Notes: generated by a model not told the origin, from the letters alone. Numbered from the stretch's first letter, positions 1 through 7,569 are shown. The stretch is 33,086 nucleotides of DNA from Natroniella acetigena (GCF_023227745.1 NZ_JALKBX010000025.1:1-33086); one strand, 5' to 3'. Translations and numbers: made by a program.

Positions 1-290
1 GATACATCTTGTCTTTGGCTCATAGTAGCTTTAAATATTACTTTATTTTTAATTTTGCATTTTTGAACTAAAGCAAAACCTACATATTTTGAACCATCAT
101 CAATGCCTAAAGTTATTTGTGAATCATCTATTTCTTCTTTAGGAATAACTCTTTTTAACTGAATAGTTAAAGGATATCTTGTAATTAATTTAGCTTTTTC
201 TTTTCTAATTAATATCCAAGCCTTATTAGCTTTAGTAGGACTTAATTGTTTGCCTTCTCCATCAATTACAAAAGCATATTGTTTTGACAT
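1..290 (-). CDS. iscB: IscB/IsrB-family RNA-guided nuclease, N-terminal part (cut by window edge)
   Basis: Ninety-six codons are open from an ATG at 290 to the window edge, so the C-terminal part is not visible. The first ~55 residues look like the PLMP/RRXRR-type N-terminal domain: a short beta strand, then QLSPTKANKAW, a basic stretch RKEKAKLITRYP and LTIQLKR. Residues 61-76 read LGIDDGSKYVGFALVQ, which matches the RuvC-I motif of IscB proteins, with Asp64 as the presumed first catalytic acidic residue. SQRQDV at 91-96 is where the arginine-rich bridge helix normally begins. The ribosome binding site GGAGGT ends 7 bases before the ATG. In this family the protein uses an upstream-encoded omega RNA to cleave or nick guide-matched DNA and is carried by IS200/IS605-like elements. 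Whether an HNH domain is present (IscB) or absent (IsrB) cannot be told here, so the symbol is provisional. Confidence 0.85.
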   Translation of the reverse strand, partial: MSKQYAFVIDGEGKQLSPTKANKAWILIRKEKAKLITRYPLTIQLKRVIPKEEIDDSQITLGIDDGSKYVGFALVQKCKIKNKVIFKATMSQRQDV

Positions 291-533
291 CTCTGTCACC
301 TCCACAAAGTGGGCGTTTTCCTTCTTGGGAATGTCAACAGGTAGATCATGTGTTTTTGGTGTTAGGCTTTCCATATTAGCTTAAACCAACTTAGGCGAAG
401 TTTCTTCCTCAACACTTATAGAGCTTTAGTCTGAAAGAACAACCAAAGGTATATTTTTACCTTATCTGCTAACGTAGGTCGTTGTGCTAAGGTTATTTTT
501 AACCTCTACACTCCCTCTCCCTAGAGAGCAACC
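291..533 (-). ncRNA. omega RNA (HEARO-type) of the adjacent IscB-family gene
   Basis: About 240 bases lacking a credible reading frame sit directly upstream of the nuclease start, the position of omega/HEARO RNA. Read on the minus strand, a GUUG/CAAC pairing (529-532 with 481-484) closes a multibranch. Inside it are a CTCTC/GAGAG hairpin (515-528) and an AGGTTA/TAACCT hairpin (490-505). Further hairpins follow: AACG/CGTT (471-483) and AAGGTA/TACCTT (446-463). A long-range stem pairs 407-415 with 358-366 and encloses GAAG/CTTC (397-407). The last hairpin, CCAC/GTGG (302-312), overlaps the nuclease ribosome binding site. The region is richer in G and C than its flanks. The guide would lie just 5' of the scaffold, at about 534-550. 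The assignment rests on position and fold; no covariance model was run. Confidence 0.72.
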
Positions 534-540
534 AACAGTT

Positions 541-568
541 TTGATTATTTTTAAATAGTTTTAATCAA
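541..568. repeat. Inverted repeat at the presumed left end of the IscB element
   Basis: TTGATTA (541-547) is repeated inverted as TAATCAA (562-568) around a 14-base AT-rich loop. It lies just 5' of the omega RNA scaffold. IS200/605-type ends carry subterminal hairpins, so this could be the element's left-end hairpin, or part of the host sequence used as guide. The AT-rich composition means chance is possible. Confidence 0.35.
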
Positions 569-663
569 TTAATTATAAGCTGTTTGGTAGCTCCTTTTTT
601 ACCTTATTATAAGTTTTGAACTTAAAGATATAGACCTTAAATTCTTTTGCTCATAGCTCACAG
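569..663. repeat. Short degenerate heptad repeat downstream of coaX
   Basis: On the minus strand the end of coaX is followed at once by TTAGCTG, TGAGCTA and TGAGCAA, three copies of a 7-base unit, and then by AT-rich sequence. This matches other intergenic heptad elements in the window. Further on, AGCT at 578-581 and 589-592 flank a 7-base loop before six T on the plus strand, too weak a stem to call a terminator. No gene is visible. Confidence 0.4.
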
Positions 664-1434
664 CTAATTATCCCGATTCATTTCAACAATTAATTTCAAG
701 CCTTCTAAAGTAAGAAAAGGGTTACTAATATCTATCTCTTGAGAGCGAGGACTGATTAATTCAGCAAACCCACCTGTAGCTATTACTGTAGGTTCTACAG
801 CAAACTCCTCCTTCATCCTTCTGACTATTCCATCTACTTGTCCTACTACTCCATACAAAATACCAGATTGTAAACTATCATGAGTATTCTTTCCAATTAC
901 CTGTGGTGGAAGATCTAACTCAACTCGCGGTAATTTAGCTGCATAATCAAACAACGCCTCCGTTGAAATACCAATTCCTGGAGCGATAGCCCCTCCTAAA
1001 TATTCTCCAACAGCAGAAACAGCACAAAATGTCGTTGCTGTCCCAAAATCTACAATAATTGTTGGCCCATCATATAAACGATAAGCAGCTACAGCATTAA
1101 CAACTCTATCTGCACCTACCTCCTTAGGGTTTTCAATCTTAATATTAATTCCCGTCTTTACTCCCGGGCCAACAATCAAGGCTTCTACTCCAAAATATTT
1201 AACTGCTACCTCTTCTAAACAGTTGATCACTGGTGGAACTACAGAAGAGATAATTATCTCCTTAACTTCTGTCAAACTAAAATCATTCTTTTCAAATAAG
1301 TTAATTAATAATATTCCATACTCATCGACTGTCTTTCCTCTATCTGTAGCAATCCTCCAATCAACTAACAGTTCATCTTCTTGATATAAACCTAATACAG
1401 TATGAGTATTCCCAACATCTATTGCTAAAATCAT
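664..1434 (-). CDS. coaX: Type III pantothenate kinase
   Basis: Phosphorylates pantothenate with ATP, the first step of coenzyme A synthesis, in the cytosol. The 256-residue protein starts [17 protein letters not shown], the first phosphate-binding motif of the ASKHA fold. [12 protein letters not shown] follows near residue 107, then [10 protein letters not shown] near 127. Length is typical for CoaX. I chose the ATG at 1434: a GTG nine bases upstream is in frame, but the AAGGAG site is spaced 8 bases from the ATG. It lies downstream of birA on the same strand with its own candidate promoter, and its product uses the output of the panB-panC-panD genes a few kilobases upstream. In B. subtilis coaX follows ftsH; here the pan cluster, birA and htrA lie between them. 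Confidence 0.96.
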   Translation of the reverse strand: MILAIDVGNTHTVLGLYQEDELLVDWRIATDRGKTVDEYGILLINLFEKNDFSLTEVKEIIISSVVPPVINCLEEVAVKYFGVEALIVGPGVKTGINIKIENPKEVGADRVVNAVAAYRLYDGPTIIVDFGTATTFCAVSAVGEYLGGAIAPGIGISTEALFDYAAKLPRVELDLPPQVIGKNTHDSLQSGILYGVVGQVDGIVRRMKEEFAVEPTVIATGGFAELISPRSQEIDISNPFLTLEGLKLIVEMNRDN

Positions 1435-1456
1435 CGACTCCACTCCTTATCTTTAA

Positions 1457-1529
1457 TTTGCAATGTACAATGGTTTTTATGGATTTCACACCCAGTCTGA
1501 TTTTTAGACTGGGTGGTACAGTTTGCAAA
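1457..1529. repeat. Intergenic inverted-repeat element in the coaX leader
   Basis: A 10-bp stem, CACCCAGTCT (1489-1498) with AGACTGGGTG (1506-1515), has a 7-base loop and no T-run on either side, so it is not an obvious terminator. Outer arms TTTGCAATGTAC and GTACAGTTTGCAAA form a second, imperfect inverted pair. The block ATGGTTTTTATGGATTTCAC next to the stem closely resembles one at 33046-33064. If the coaX promoter is right, this element is transcribed in the coaX 5' leader. Confidence 0.6.
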
Positions 1530-1531
1530 AT

Positions 1532-1560
1532 ATTATACAACTAAGCACTCTCGTTTCTAA
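1532..1560 (-). promoter_or_regulatory. Candidate sigma-A promoter for coaX
   Basis: On the minus strand, TTAGAA, 17 bases, then TATAAT. The -10 is perfect and the -35 matches 4 of 6. Transcription would start near 1525 and give a leader of about 90 bases containing the inverted-repeat element. Confidence 0.5.
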
Positions 1561-1584
1561 TATTTTCTTTTAGCTGAGAATACT

Positions 1585-2583
1585 TTAATTTCCTGAATCA
1601 AATTCCCAGTGGGATAAAGATACGTCGCCAGAATAAACCTTCTCTCTCTTACCATTCCTTTCAATTACCAAAGCTCCATCAGAAGCAATCTCAACTGCTA
1701 TCCCCTTTCGCTCTCGCTTAGTACCTTTAATTACAACCTCCTGCCCTAAGGTATAAGCATACTCTTTCCATTCAGCTAAAATAGTATCGAAATCACTTAA
1801 TTGTCGGTAATAAGTTTCAATTTCTAATAGTAATCTCTGCAAAAATTGAAGGCGATTAACCTTCTCCCCTAATTCAGAATAAATAGTAGTTGCCTTAGTA
1901 TGTAACTCAGAAGGTAACTCAGTAATCGGAAAGTTCAAATTGATTCCTACTCCTACAACTAAATAACCAACTTGATCTAGTTCAGCTCCCATTTCAGTTA
2001 AGATCCCACATACTTTTCGATCATTGATTAAGATATCATTAGGCCATTTTATCTTGGCCCCGACAGTAGTTAGTTGATTGATCGTCTTCGCTACAGCAAG
2101 TGAAATAATATATGTAACCCTTGTCGCCCAAACCGGCTTTAAATCAGGTCGTAAGATACAAGATAACCAAATTCCCCCTTGAGGGCTAGAATAATCACGA
2201 CTCAACCTACCCTTGCCTGCTACTTGCCGTTCAGCAATTACAATTGTTCCTTCTTTAGCTCCTTCTTCTGCCTTTTTCCTGGCTATTTGATTAGTAGAAT
2301 CAACCTGTTGATAACACAGGATATCTTGTCCAATAATTTCAGTAGTCAAATTACGTTTAATCTCTTCTGGTAATAGTTTATCAGGTCGATTAAGCAAACG
2401 ATAACCCACCTTAGAAGAAGATTCAATCTTATAACCAGCTTCCCTAAAGTATTTAATATATTTCCAGATAGTTGTCCTAGAAACTCCTAATTTATTACTC
2501 AATTCCTCTCCTGACAAATACTGATCTTGAAACTGATATAATAGATCAAGCACCTCTTCCCTTCTGCTTAAATTTTTTCTCAT
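1585..2583 (-). CDS. birA: Biotin-[acetyl-CoA-carboxylase] ligase / biotin operon repressor
   Basis: Bifunctional enzyme that makes biotinyl-AMP, transfers biotin to carrier lysines, and in this group I form binds DNA to repress biotin genes. Residues ~7-65 are a winged helix-turn-helix (EELSNKLGVSRTTIWKYIKYFREAGY, shortened here to its landmarks LGVSRTTIWK). The catalytic domain carries DSTNQIARK (~95), the biotin/AMP loop GKGRLSRDYSSPQGGIWLS (~125-143) and KWPNDI (~180). The C-terminal SH3-like domain ends the 332-residue chain, a normal length. The ATG has AAGGTG seven bases upstream. It is divergent from htrA with a short shared promoter region, and no biotin synthesis genes are nearby. 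Confidence 0.95.
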   Translation of the reverse strand: MRKNLSRREEVLDLLYQFQDQYLSGEELSNKLGVSRTTIWKYIKYFREAGYKIESSSKVGYRLLNRPDKLLPEEIKRNLTTEIIGQDILCYQQVDSTNQIARKKAEEGAKEGTIVIAERQVAGKGRLSRDYSSPQGGIWLSCILRPDLKPVWATRVTYIISLAVAKTINQLTTVGAKIKWPNDILINDRKVCGILTEMGAELDQVGYLVVGVGINLNFPITELPSELHTKATTIYSELGEKVNRLQFLQRLLLEIETYYRQLSDFDTILAEWKEYAYTLGQEVVIKGTKRERKGIAVEIASDGALVIERNGKREKVYSGDVSLSHWEFDSGN

Positions 2584-2616
2584 AGTTGTTCACCTTCTTT
2601 CTTTAATCCCTTCATC

Positions 2617-2645
2617 ATTATATAATATAATAATTCAAAATACAA
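2617..2645 (-). promoter_or_regulatory. Candidate sigma-A promoter for birA
   Basis: TTGTAT, 17 bases, TATAAT on the minus strand, 33 bases from the birA ATG to the -10. It lies back to back with the htrA promoter on the other strand, 18 bases apart. Confidence 0.55.
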
Positions 2646-2663
2646 AATAAGCCAAGTTAGTAA

Positions 2664-2692
2664 TTGAAAATAAAATTTATAATCGGTATAAT
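2664..2692 (+). promoter_or_regulatory. Sigma-A promoter for the HtrA-like protease
   Basis: TTGAAA, 17 bases, TATAAT on the plus strand. The ribosome binding site AGGAGGAG and ATG follow 20-33 bases after the -10. No CIRCE or other stress operator is evident. Confidence 0.65.
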
Positions 2693-2724
2693 GATATTAA
2701 CTTCTAAAGATCAGGAGGAGAAAA

Positions 2725-3807
2725 ATGTTAAATCAAAATAAATTTCAGCTCAACTACTTACAGTTATTTATATTCTTGATACTCTGGACAGCTTTTATTC
2801 AACCTACAATCTTTGCTAGTCAGACTGAGATTACTAAAAATACTTTTGCTGACATAACTGAGCAGACAAGCCCCGCCGTAGTACAACTAAATGTTATTCA
2901 CGAACAAAATGAAGAAAAAGATGGCTTTGCTAACGAAATTGAACCTTTTTACAAAGAAAACTTTAATGAAGACAGTGGAATAGGAACCGGATTTATCATT
3001 AATCAAGATGGATATATTCTAACCAATCAACATTTAGTTGATAATGCTAAAGAGATTCTTGTCCTAATTGAAGGTTATGAAGAAGAGTTTAGAGCAGAGA
3101 AAATAGGCAGTGATTTTAATCTTGATCTTGCTTTGTTAAAAGTAACCACCTCTCAGCCATTACCTAAACTCGAATTAGGGGATTCTAACATTATTCGCCC
3201 TGGAGATTGGGTCTTAACTATTGGTAATCCTTATAATTTAAATCATACTGTAACATTTGGTATTATCAGTGCTATTGACCGCCCCCTCAAAGTTAAGGAA
3301 AATAATCAAACCAGAATTTATAATAATTTAATTCAAACAGATGCAGCGATTAACCCTGGTAATAGTGGGGGTCCATTACTGAATATTGATGGTCACGTAG
3401 TTGGGATTAATACTGCTATCAACACGGAGGGCCAAGGAATCGGATTTGCCATCCCTATTAATAAAGCTAAAGAAGTAATTTCTCAATTAAAAGAGCATGG
3501 GCAGGTTGTTCGCCCTTGGATTGGAATCTATATGCAAGAAATTAATCAAAGCTTGGCTGACTACTTCAATCTCAAAGAGATTACTGGAACTTTAGTTGCC
3601 GAAATCGTAACAGATAGCCCCGCTGAGCAAGCTGGTTTAGAAATAGGCGATATTATTACCAAGATTAATGAAGTTAAAGTTGCTCATCCCGAAGAAGCTT
3701 TTGCAATTATAGAAAGTTTAGAACTTGATCAGGAGATTACCCTTGAAATTATTAGAGAAAGTGAAACTAAAGAATTGACTCTTAAAGTTACTAAAAAACC
3801 AAAATAA
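2725..3807 (+). CDS. htrA: HtrA/DegP-like membrane-anchored serine protease with one PDZ domain
   Basis: S1C-family protease expected to degrade misfolded envelope proteins. Residues ~12-31 are a hydrophobic signal anchor, so the catalytic part lies outside the membrane. The triad is visible: His103 in LTNQHLV, Asp134 in NLDLALLK and Ser214 in NPGNSGGPLLN. One PDZ domain occupies about 260-355 (GTLVAEIVTDSPAEQAGLEIGD region). At 360 residues it is a normal single-PDZ form. The start has AGGAGGAG five bases upstream and a well-placed promoter. It is the only convincing plus-strand gene in the window, divergent from birA and convergent with the pantothenate cluster, so it is probably transcribed alone. 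HtrA, HtrB and YyxA-type paralogues cannot be told apart from one copy. Confidence 0.94.
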   Translation: MLNQNKFQLNYLQLFIFLILWTAFIQPTIFASQTEITKNTFADITEQTSPAVVQLNVIHEQNEEKDGFANEIEPFYKENFNEDSGIGTGFIINQDGYILTNQHLVDNAKEILVLIEGYEEEFRAEKIGSDFNLDLALLKVTTSQPLPKLELGDSNIIRPGDWVLTIGNPYNLNHTVTFGIISAIDRPLKVKENNQTRIYNNLIQTDAAINPGNSGGPLLNIDGHVVGINTAINTEGQGIGFAIPINKAKEVISQLKEHGQVVRPWIGIYMQEINQSLADYFNLKEITGTLVAEIVTDSPAEQAGLEIGDIITKINEVKVAHPEEAFAIIESLELDQEITLEIIRESETKELTLKVTKKPK

Positions 3808-3886
3808 GAAAAAAGTGGACTAATGCCCACCAAAATTATCAAAAAATATATAATTCACTTAATAATTGAAGCTCTAATCGAGATTT

Positions 3887-4396
3887 TTAATTAGAAACTT
3901 GAGTCCTTTGTAGTACTTTAAAAATGAGCAACGTAGTTACTACTCCTACAACCAATTCAGGAATACCATGGATTACAGCTATCCCTAAAGCAGCTTCTGC
4001 AGTTAAATAACCTCGTAAAGTTGAAAGTGTTAAAACCCCACCTGTATTAGTCAAAAAGCCAACAGCTGCTGCTATACCACTCCCAATCAATTGCTGATTA
4101 ATTAACTTATAACTATACGCTGCTAAAAACCCAATCAAAACTCGAGGAATAATAGCTACTATAGGATCAGCAATAAATGGTGACCCTGCTCTAATAAAAC
4201 TGAACAAACCGAAGATTAAACCTATAAGCCCACCAACAATTGGCCCTTCTATTATAGCTCCAATGATTACTGGAACAGGCATGATTGTTGCTAAGCCAAA
4301 AGGAGTTGGAATAAATCCCAAAGGAGTAACTGCTAAAATAATAGTTATAGCACTTAAAATCCCTGTAATAGTTATCGTCCTAGTCGATAAATTCAT
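3887..4396 (-). CDS. ECF transporter S component, probable pantothenate-specific (PanT-like)
   Basis: A 169-residue integral membrane protein with five to six hydrophobic segments. It opens with an N-terminal [20 protein letters not shown] segment and a conserved-looking loop [20 protein letters not shown], typical of the small substrate-binding subunits of energy-coupling factor importers. The start is the ATG at 4396, because AAGGAGGAG sits just upstream. Its first 17 bases overlap the end of panD, so the two are co-transcribed and probably coupled. Location at the end of a pan operon makes pantothenate or a precursor the likely substrate; this is inference. The shared ECF ATPase and T subunits are not in the window and must be encoded elsewhere. 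Confidence 0.82.
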   Translation of the reverse strand: MNLSTRTITITGILSAITIILAVTPLGFIPTPFGLATIMPVPVIIGAIIEGPIVGGLIGLIFGLFSFIRAGSPFIADPIVAIIPRVLIGFLAAYSYKLINQQLIGSGIAAAVGFLTNTGGVLTLSTLRGYLTAEAALGIAVIHGIPELVVGVVTTLLIFKVLQRTQVSN

Positions 4397-4757
4397 TTTT
4401 CTCCTCCTTAGTAACAATTTGATTTTTTTGATCAACCAATACAACCTTTGGTTCTAAAATTTCAGCCTCCTGTTGCCCTAATAAAGCATAAGAGATTATA
4501 ATTACCACATCATCAGGCTGGGCTTTTCTAGCTGCTGCACCATTTAAACAGATCGTTCCTGAACCTCTCTCCCCTGGAATTACATAAGTTTCTAGTCGTT
4601 CTCCATTATTATTATTAACCACCTGTACTTTTTCATGAGGTAAAATATCTGCCGCCTCCATCAACTCCTGATCAATAGTAATACTACCCACATAATCTAA
4701 GTTAGCATCTGTTACTCTAGCTCGATGAATCTTACCTTTATACATCATTCTCATCAT
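4380..4757 (-). CDS. panD: Aspartate 1-decarboxylase
   Basis: Makes beta-alanine from L-aspartate for pantothenate. The proenzyme cleaves itself between Gly and Ser to create a pyruvoyl cofactor, and the site is visible in [11 protein letters not shown]. Other family marks are [11 protein letters not shown] near the start and [16 protein letters not shown] near residue 75. I start it at the ATG at 4757 (MMRMMYKGK), since GGAGG lies 9 bases upstream and homologues begin M-x-R-x-M-x-KGKIHRA; a longer frame would run back into panC. The protein is 125 residues, as expected. It begins 4 bases after the panC stop and overlaps the ECF gene downstream. Confidence 0.96.
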   Translation of the reverse strand: MMRMMYKGKIHRARVTDANLDYVGSITIDQELMEAADILPHEKVQVVNNNNGERLETYVIPGERGSGTICLNGAAARKAQPDDVVIIISYALLGQQEAEILEPKVVLVDQKNQIVTKEEKNEFID

Positions 4758-4761
4758 TGTT

Positions 4762-5601
4762 TTATACCTCCACAACCAAATTATCAATCAGTCTTGTCTC
4801 TCCAATATAAACCGCTAACGCAATTAAGACTCTGCTTGTTATTTGATCTATCTTCTCTAAATTATTTGCATCAACAACAGCTAGATAATCTATTTCAGCT
4901 AAAGGTTCCACTTCAACTTTTTTATTCAACTCTTCTTCAATAACTTTAACATCCCTCTCTCCACCATCAATTAATTCTTTAGCCCTCTGTAATGAATTAA
5001 ATAAAACTAGTGCAGCTTCTCTTTCAGCCTGATTTAAATACTTATTTCTAGAGCTGATTGCTAAGCCATCTTCCTCCCTAATTATAGGTACAGTCACTAT
5101 CTCTAAATCAAAATTTAAATCTTCAACCATCCTCTTAATGACCAATACCTGTTGATAATCTTTTTGACCAAAGTAAGCTCGAGTTGGGCTGACTATATTA
5201 AATAACTTACTAACCACAGTACAGACCCCACTAAAGTGACCAGCACGCGAGGCACCACAAAGCTTGTCAGTCAACCCTGTTACTTCAACCTTAGTAGCAG
5301 CATTAGCTGCATACATCTTATCAGCCTCAGGTATAAAGACCAAATCTACCCCACCACTACGGGCCAACTCTAAATCCCGCTCTAAATCCCTTGGGTAATC
5401 TTCATAATCTTCGTTTGGCCCAAACTGAGTTGGATTAACAAAGATACTGAGTACCACTAGCTCATTCTCTTCTCTTGCTTGTTCTACTAAAGCCAAATGT
5501 CCTTGATGTAAATAACCCATTGTCGGTACAAAACCAACAGTTTTTTTCCTATTCTGCCTAGTAAACTCTCTAACCTCAAAAACCTCTTTTACAACTTTCA
5601 C
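4762..5601 (-). CDS. panC: Pantothenate synthetase (pantoate-beta-alanine ligase)
   Basis: Joins pantoate and beta-alanine using ATP, through a pantoyl-adenylate intermediate. The class I nucleotidyl-transferase signature is clear: [16 protein letters not shown] with HxGH, and ISSRN as the KMSKS-like loop. [18 protein letters not shown] and YFGQKDYQQ are also characteristic. I place the start at a GTG at 5601, giving [10 protein letters not shown] and 279 residues. The GGAGG is only 2 bases from an in-frame TTG at 5607 but 8 bases from this GTG, and homologues begin MKV. It lies 16 bases after panB in the same operon. Confidence 0.96.
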   Translation of the reverse strand: MKVVKEVFEVREFTRQNRKKTVGFVPTMGYLHQGHLALVEQAREENELVVLSIFVNPTQFGPNEDYEDYPRDLERDLELARSGGVDLVFIPEADKMYAANAATKVEVTGLTDKLCGASRAGHFSGVCTVVSKLFNIVSPTRAYFGQKDYQQVLVIKRMVEDLNFDLEIVTVPIIREEDGLAISSRNKYLNQAEREAALVLFNSLQRAKELIDGGERDVKVIEEELNKKVEVEPLAEIDYLAVVDANNLEKIDQITSRVLIALAVYIGETRLIDNLVVEV

Positions 5602-5617
5602 TCTCAATTCCTCCTCA

Positions 5618-6421
5618 TTAAAAGCCCTCTTCTACTGCTGGAAATTTACCTTTTTCAACATCTTCTTTATACCCTTTAATTGCTGCCAACATCTGTTGGT
5701 TCAACTCTGCATACTTCCGAACGAACTTAGGAGTGAAATCAGAAAAGATCCCGAGCATATCCTGAGTAACTAAGACTTGACCATCACAGCCTTTACCAGC
5801 TCCAATACCAATCGTAGGTACCGATATTTGCTCACTTACTTCAGTAGCCAAATCAGCTGGAATACACTCTAATACTATAGCAAAGACACCCGCCGCTTCC
5901 AAAGCCTTAGCATCCTCAATCAATTTTTTAGCTGCTCTGTAATCCTTGCCTTGCACACTATAATCACCTAATTGATTGATCGCTTGGGGAGTCAAACCTA
6001 AGTGACCCATCACCGGAATTCCTGCCTTAATAACAGCTTCTATCTCTGCTACTAACTCACTTCCCCCCTCTAATTTAACTGCTTGAGCTCCTCCTTCTTT
6101 AACCAATCGTCCAGCACTCTCAACTGCTTTAGCAAGGTTACTTACCTTATAGGACATAAATGGTAGATCAGCGACTACTAATGAGTTTTCAGCCCCTCTA
6201 GCTACAGCTTTAGTATGGTGGATCATATCCTCAACCGTTACCTTTAAGGTATCTTCATATCCTAAAACAACCATTCCTAATGAATCCCCTACTAAAATGA
6301 GATCTATACCAACCTGATCAATCACTTTAGCCATTGGATAATCATAAGCAGTCAACATTGTAATCTTATCATTTACCTGCTTTTTTTGCTCTAAAGTCTT
6401 AATAGTCTTCTTCGCAGTCAT
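5618..6421 (-). CDS. panB: 3-methyl-2-oxobutanoate hydroxymethyltransferase
   Basis: First committed step of pantothenate synthesis: it transfers a hydroxymethyl group from 5,10-methylene-THF to 2-oxoisovalerate to give ketopantoate. The TIM-barrel family motifs appear in order: [22 protein letters not shown] (metal-binding Asp), [35 protein letters not shown] and DGQVLV. At 267 residues it is full length. The ATG has GGAGGAG 7 bases upstream and overlaps the end of the DUF2520 gene by 23 bases, implying translational coupling. It needs folate one-carbon units, and fhs, which feeds that pool, lies just upstream. Confidence 0.97.
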   Translation of the reverse strand: MTAKKTIKTLEQKKQVNDKITMLTAYDYPMAKVIDQVGIDLILVGDSLGMVVLGYEDTLKVTVEDMIHHTKAVARGAENSLVVADLPFMSYKVSNLAKAVESAGRLVKEGGAQAVKLEGGSELVAEIEAVIKAGIPVMGHLGLTPQAINQLGDYSVQGKDYRAAKKLIEDAKALEAAGVFAIVLECIPADLATEVSEQISVPTIGIGAGKGCDGQVLVTQDMLGIFSDFTPKFVRKYAELNQQMLAAIKGYKEDVEKGKFPAVEEGF

Positions 6422-7307
6422 TAGAATTCTCCTCCTCTAAAATTTTAATTAACTCAACTTTATCTGCCTCAGTAATACTCCCTTTTTGTTCTGCAATTTC
6501 AACAGTATAACTACCTAGCTTGCGGTATAATTCACTTCTCTCAGATGAAAATTCCTCAAAAGCCTCTAAATGCTCTTCAATTGTAGAATTATCTCCTCGT
6601 GAAATTGGCCCGGTTAATGCCGCAATTGGCCCTAAATTCTCAATATTATTGATACTACCTTTAATTAAAGGTAATAAAGCCCTCACAGCCTGTTCTTTAG
6701 AAATTCCAACATTCTGATTCATCTCTAAAGCTAGATTAACAATAGCAACTAAATAATTGGAAGCTACACAAGCAGCTGCATGATAAAAAGGCTTTGCCTG
6801 TTGAGAAATAATTTCATAATCTACCCCTAATTTAGTTAAAATCTCCTCTCCAACTTCAACCCCTAGCTGCTCCCCTTCAATAGTAAAGAAAGCTTGTGGT
6901 AAATTAGTAATTCCACTTTCAACATCTGCTACTGATTGTAACGGATGTAAGGATAATCTGCCATACTCTTGGTCTTCATCTTCTTTAGCCAATATTTCAG
7001 AAGTTAAAGCACCACTTAAATGCACCAAGCAACTACCTTCGCTAACTAAATCTGACTCAAATAATTGTTTACTAACTTCAGCAATCATCCGATCAGGAGT
7101 CGAAATTACAACCAAATCAGCTTCTAAAATAAATTCTTCATACTCTGTAGTGGCAACACCCTGACCTATTAATTCAACTCCCGCCTGTGCAGACGATAAT
7201 GATCTACTGATAAAGCCTAAAATTTGATAACCTTGTTGCTTCAACAAATAACCAAAGCTCTGCCCTACTCTTCCTGCCCCAATAATCACTACCTTTTTCC
7301 CAACCAT
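6399..7307 (-). CDS. Rossmann-fold and DUF2520 protein, candidate ketopantoate reductase
   Basis: A 302-residue protein of the DUF2520 group. The N-terminus [17 protein letters not shown] is a GxGxxG dinucleotide-binding site. Residues ~90-130 carry [10 protein letters not shown] and [14 protein letters not shown], the region that follows the Rossmann core in ProC/PanE-like dehydrogenases. The C-terminal helical part (~160-290, with [15 protein letters not shown]) is DUF2520. It is the first gene of the pan operon and overlaps panB. No panE is visible here, and reduction of ketopantoate to pantoate is the one missing step between panB and panC, so this protein is a good candidate for it; that is inference from context. 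The ATG is supported by AAAGGGGG six bases upstream. Confidence 0.85.
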   Translation of the reverse strand: MVGKKVVIIGAGRVGQSFGYLLKQQGYQILGFISRSLSSAQAGVELIGQGVATTEYEEFILEADLVVISTPDRMIAEVSKQLFESDLVSEGSCLVHLSGALTSEILAKEDEDQEYGRLSLHPLQSVADVESGITNLPQAFFTIEGEQLGVEVGEEILTKLGVDYEIISQQAKPFYHAAACVASNYLVAIVNLALEMNQNVGISKEQAVRALLPLIKGSINNIENLGPIAALTGPISRGDNSTIEEHLEAFEEFSSERSELYRKLGSYTVEIAEQKGSITEADKVELIKILEEENSNDCEEDY

Positions 7308-7327
7308 AAATTTCCCCCTTTATAAAG

Positions 7328-7365
7328 AAAGGAGCTTCTTGACTGAACAGTCAAGAAGCTCCTTT
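7328..7365 (-). terminator. Leader hairpin just before the pan operon (attenuator-like terminator)
   Basis: A perfect 17-bp stem (7328-7344 with 7349-7365) with a GAAC/GTTC loop. On the minus strand it is followed by CTTTAT and then at once by the ribosome binding site of the first pan gene. The T-run is short and interrupted. It lies downstream of the operon's promoter, so it would stop transcription before the first gene unless prevented. Confidence 0.7.
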
Positions 7366-7467
7366 AAGTAAAACAGGCATAGATAGCCCATATTATCCTC
7401 AAACTTCTAGCCGTCTCAGTCCTAAATAGGATCTAAGCGAAAGAGTTTAATCTTTAATTATTACGAA
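7366..7467 (-). promoter_or_regulatory. Possible structured 5' leader of the pan operon, class unknown
   Basis: About 100 transcribed non-coding bases lie between two strong hairpins. Visible pairings are TCCTA/TAGGA (7420-7431) and a GGCTAGA/TCTATGCC helix with one bulge (7406-7412 with 7376-7383). CTAGAAG (7404-7410) could pair, with one mismatch, with CTTCTTG in the 5' arm of the downstream terminator. I see no T-box, SAM, TPP or THF riboswitch signature. A published 'pan' RNA motif precedes panBCD operons in Firmicutes, but I cannot match it from memory. Confidence 0.4.
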
Positions 7468-7500
7468 AACCTGTAATCTAGTTGAACTAGATTACAGGTT
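7468..7500 (-). terminator. Probable terminator after fhs, also inside the pan leader
   Basis: Near-perfect inverted repeat: 16-base arms around one central base (functionally a 14-bp stem with a 5-base loop), followed on the minus strand by TTTTCG. It is 114 bases past the fhs stop but also about 34 bases downstream of the pan promoter start, so it may act on both transcripts. Confidence 0.65.
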
Positions 7501-7540
7501 AAAATTTAAATTTTCTAAGGTCAATTCTATCTCATTAAGC

Positions 7541-7569
7541 ATTATATCACGTCAGCTTAAATATCTCAA
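7541..7569 (-). promoter_or_regulatory. Sigma-A promoter for the pantothenate operon
   Basis: TTGAGA, 17 bases, TATAAT on the minus strand. The predicted start near 7534 gives a 5' leader of about 225 bases before the DUF2520 gene. Confidence 0.65.

Noticed and set aside
1-533. A CRISPR-Cas system at the left edge
   Set aside because: No direct-repeat array or Cas-specific gene is visible; the RuvC-like protein with an upstream RNA fits the IscB/IsrB family instead.
578-600. Plus-strand terminator AGCT...AGCT followed by T6
   Set aside because: The stem is only 4 bp and no plus-strand gene lies upstream.
1489-1515. 10-bp hairpin as the birA terminator
   Set aside because: No T-run follows on either strand, and it belongs to a larger inverted-repeat element similar to others in the window.
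4725-4943. Plus-strand frame antisense to panC-panD
   Set aside because: It is fully explained by codon structure of the opposite strand; low-complexity, leucine- and histidine-rich peptide without a start signal.
7366-7467. T-box leader for the pan operon
   Set aside because: The T-box core (AGGGTGG region) and a specifier loop are absent; the leader is kept as an unclassified candidate only.
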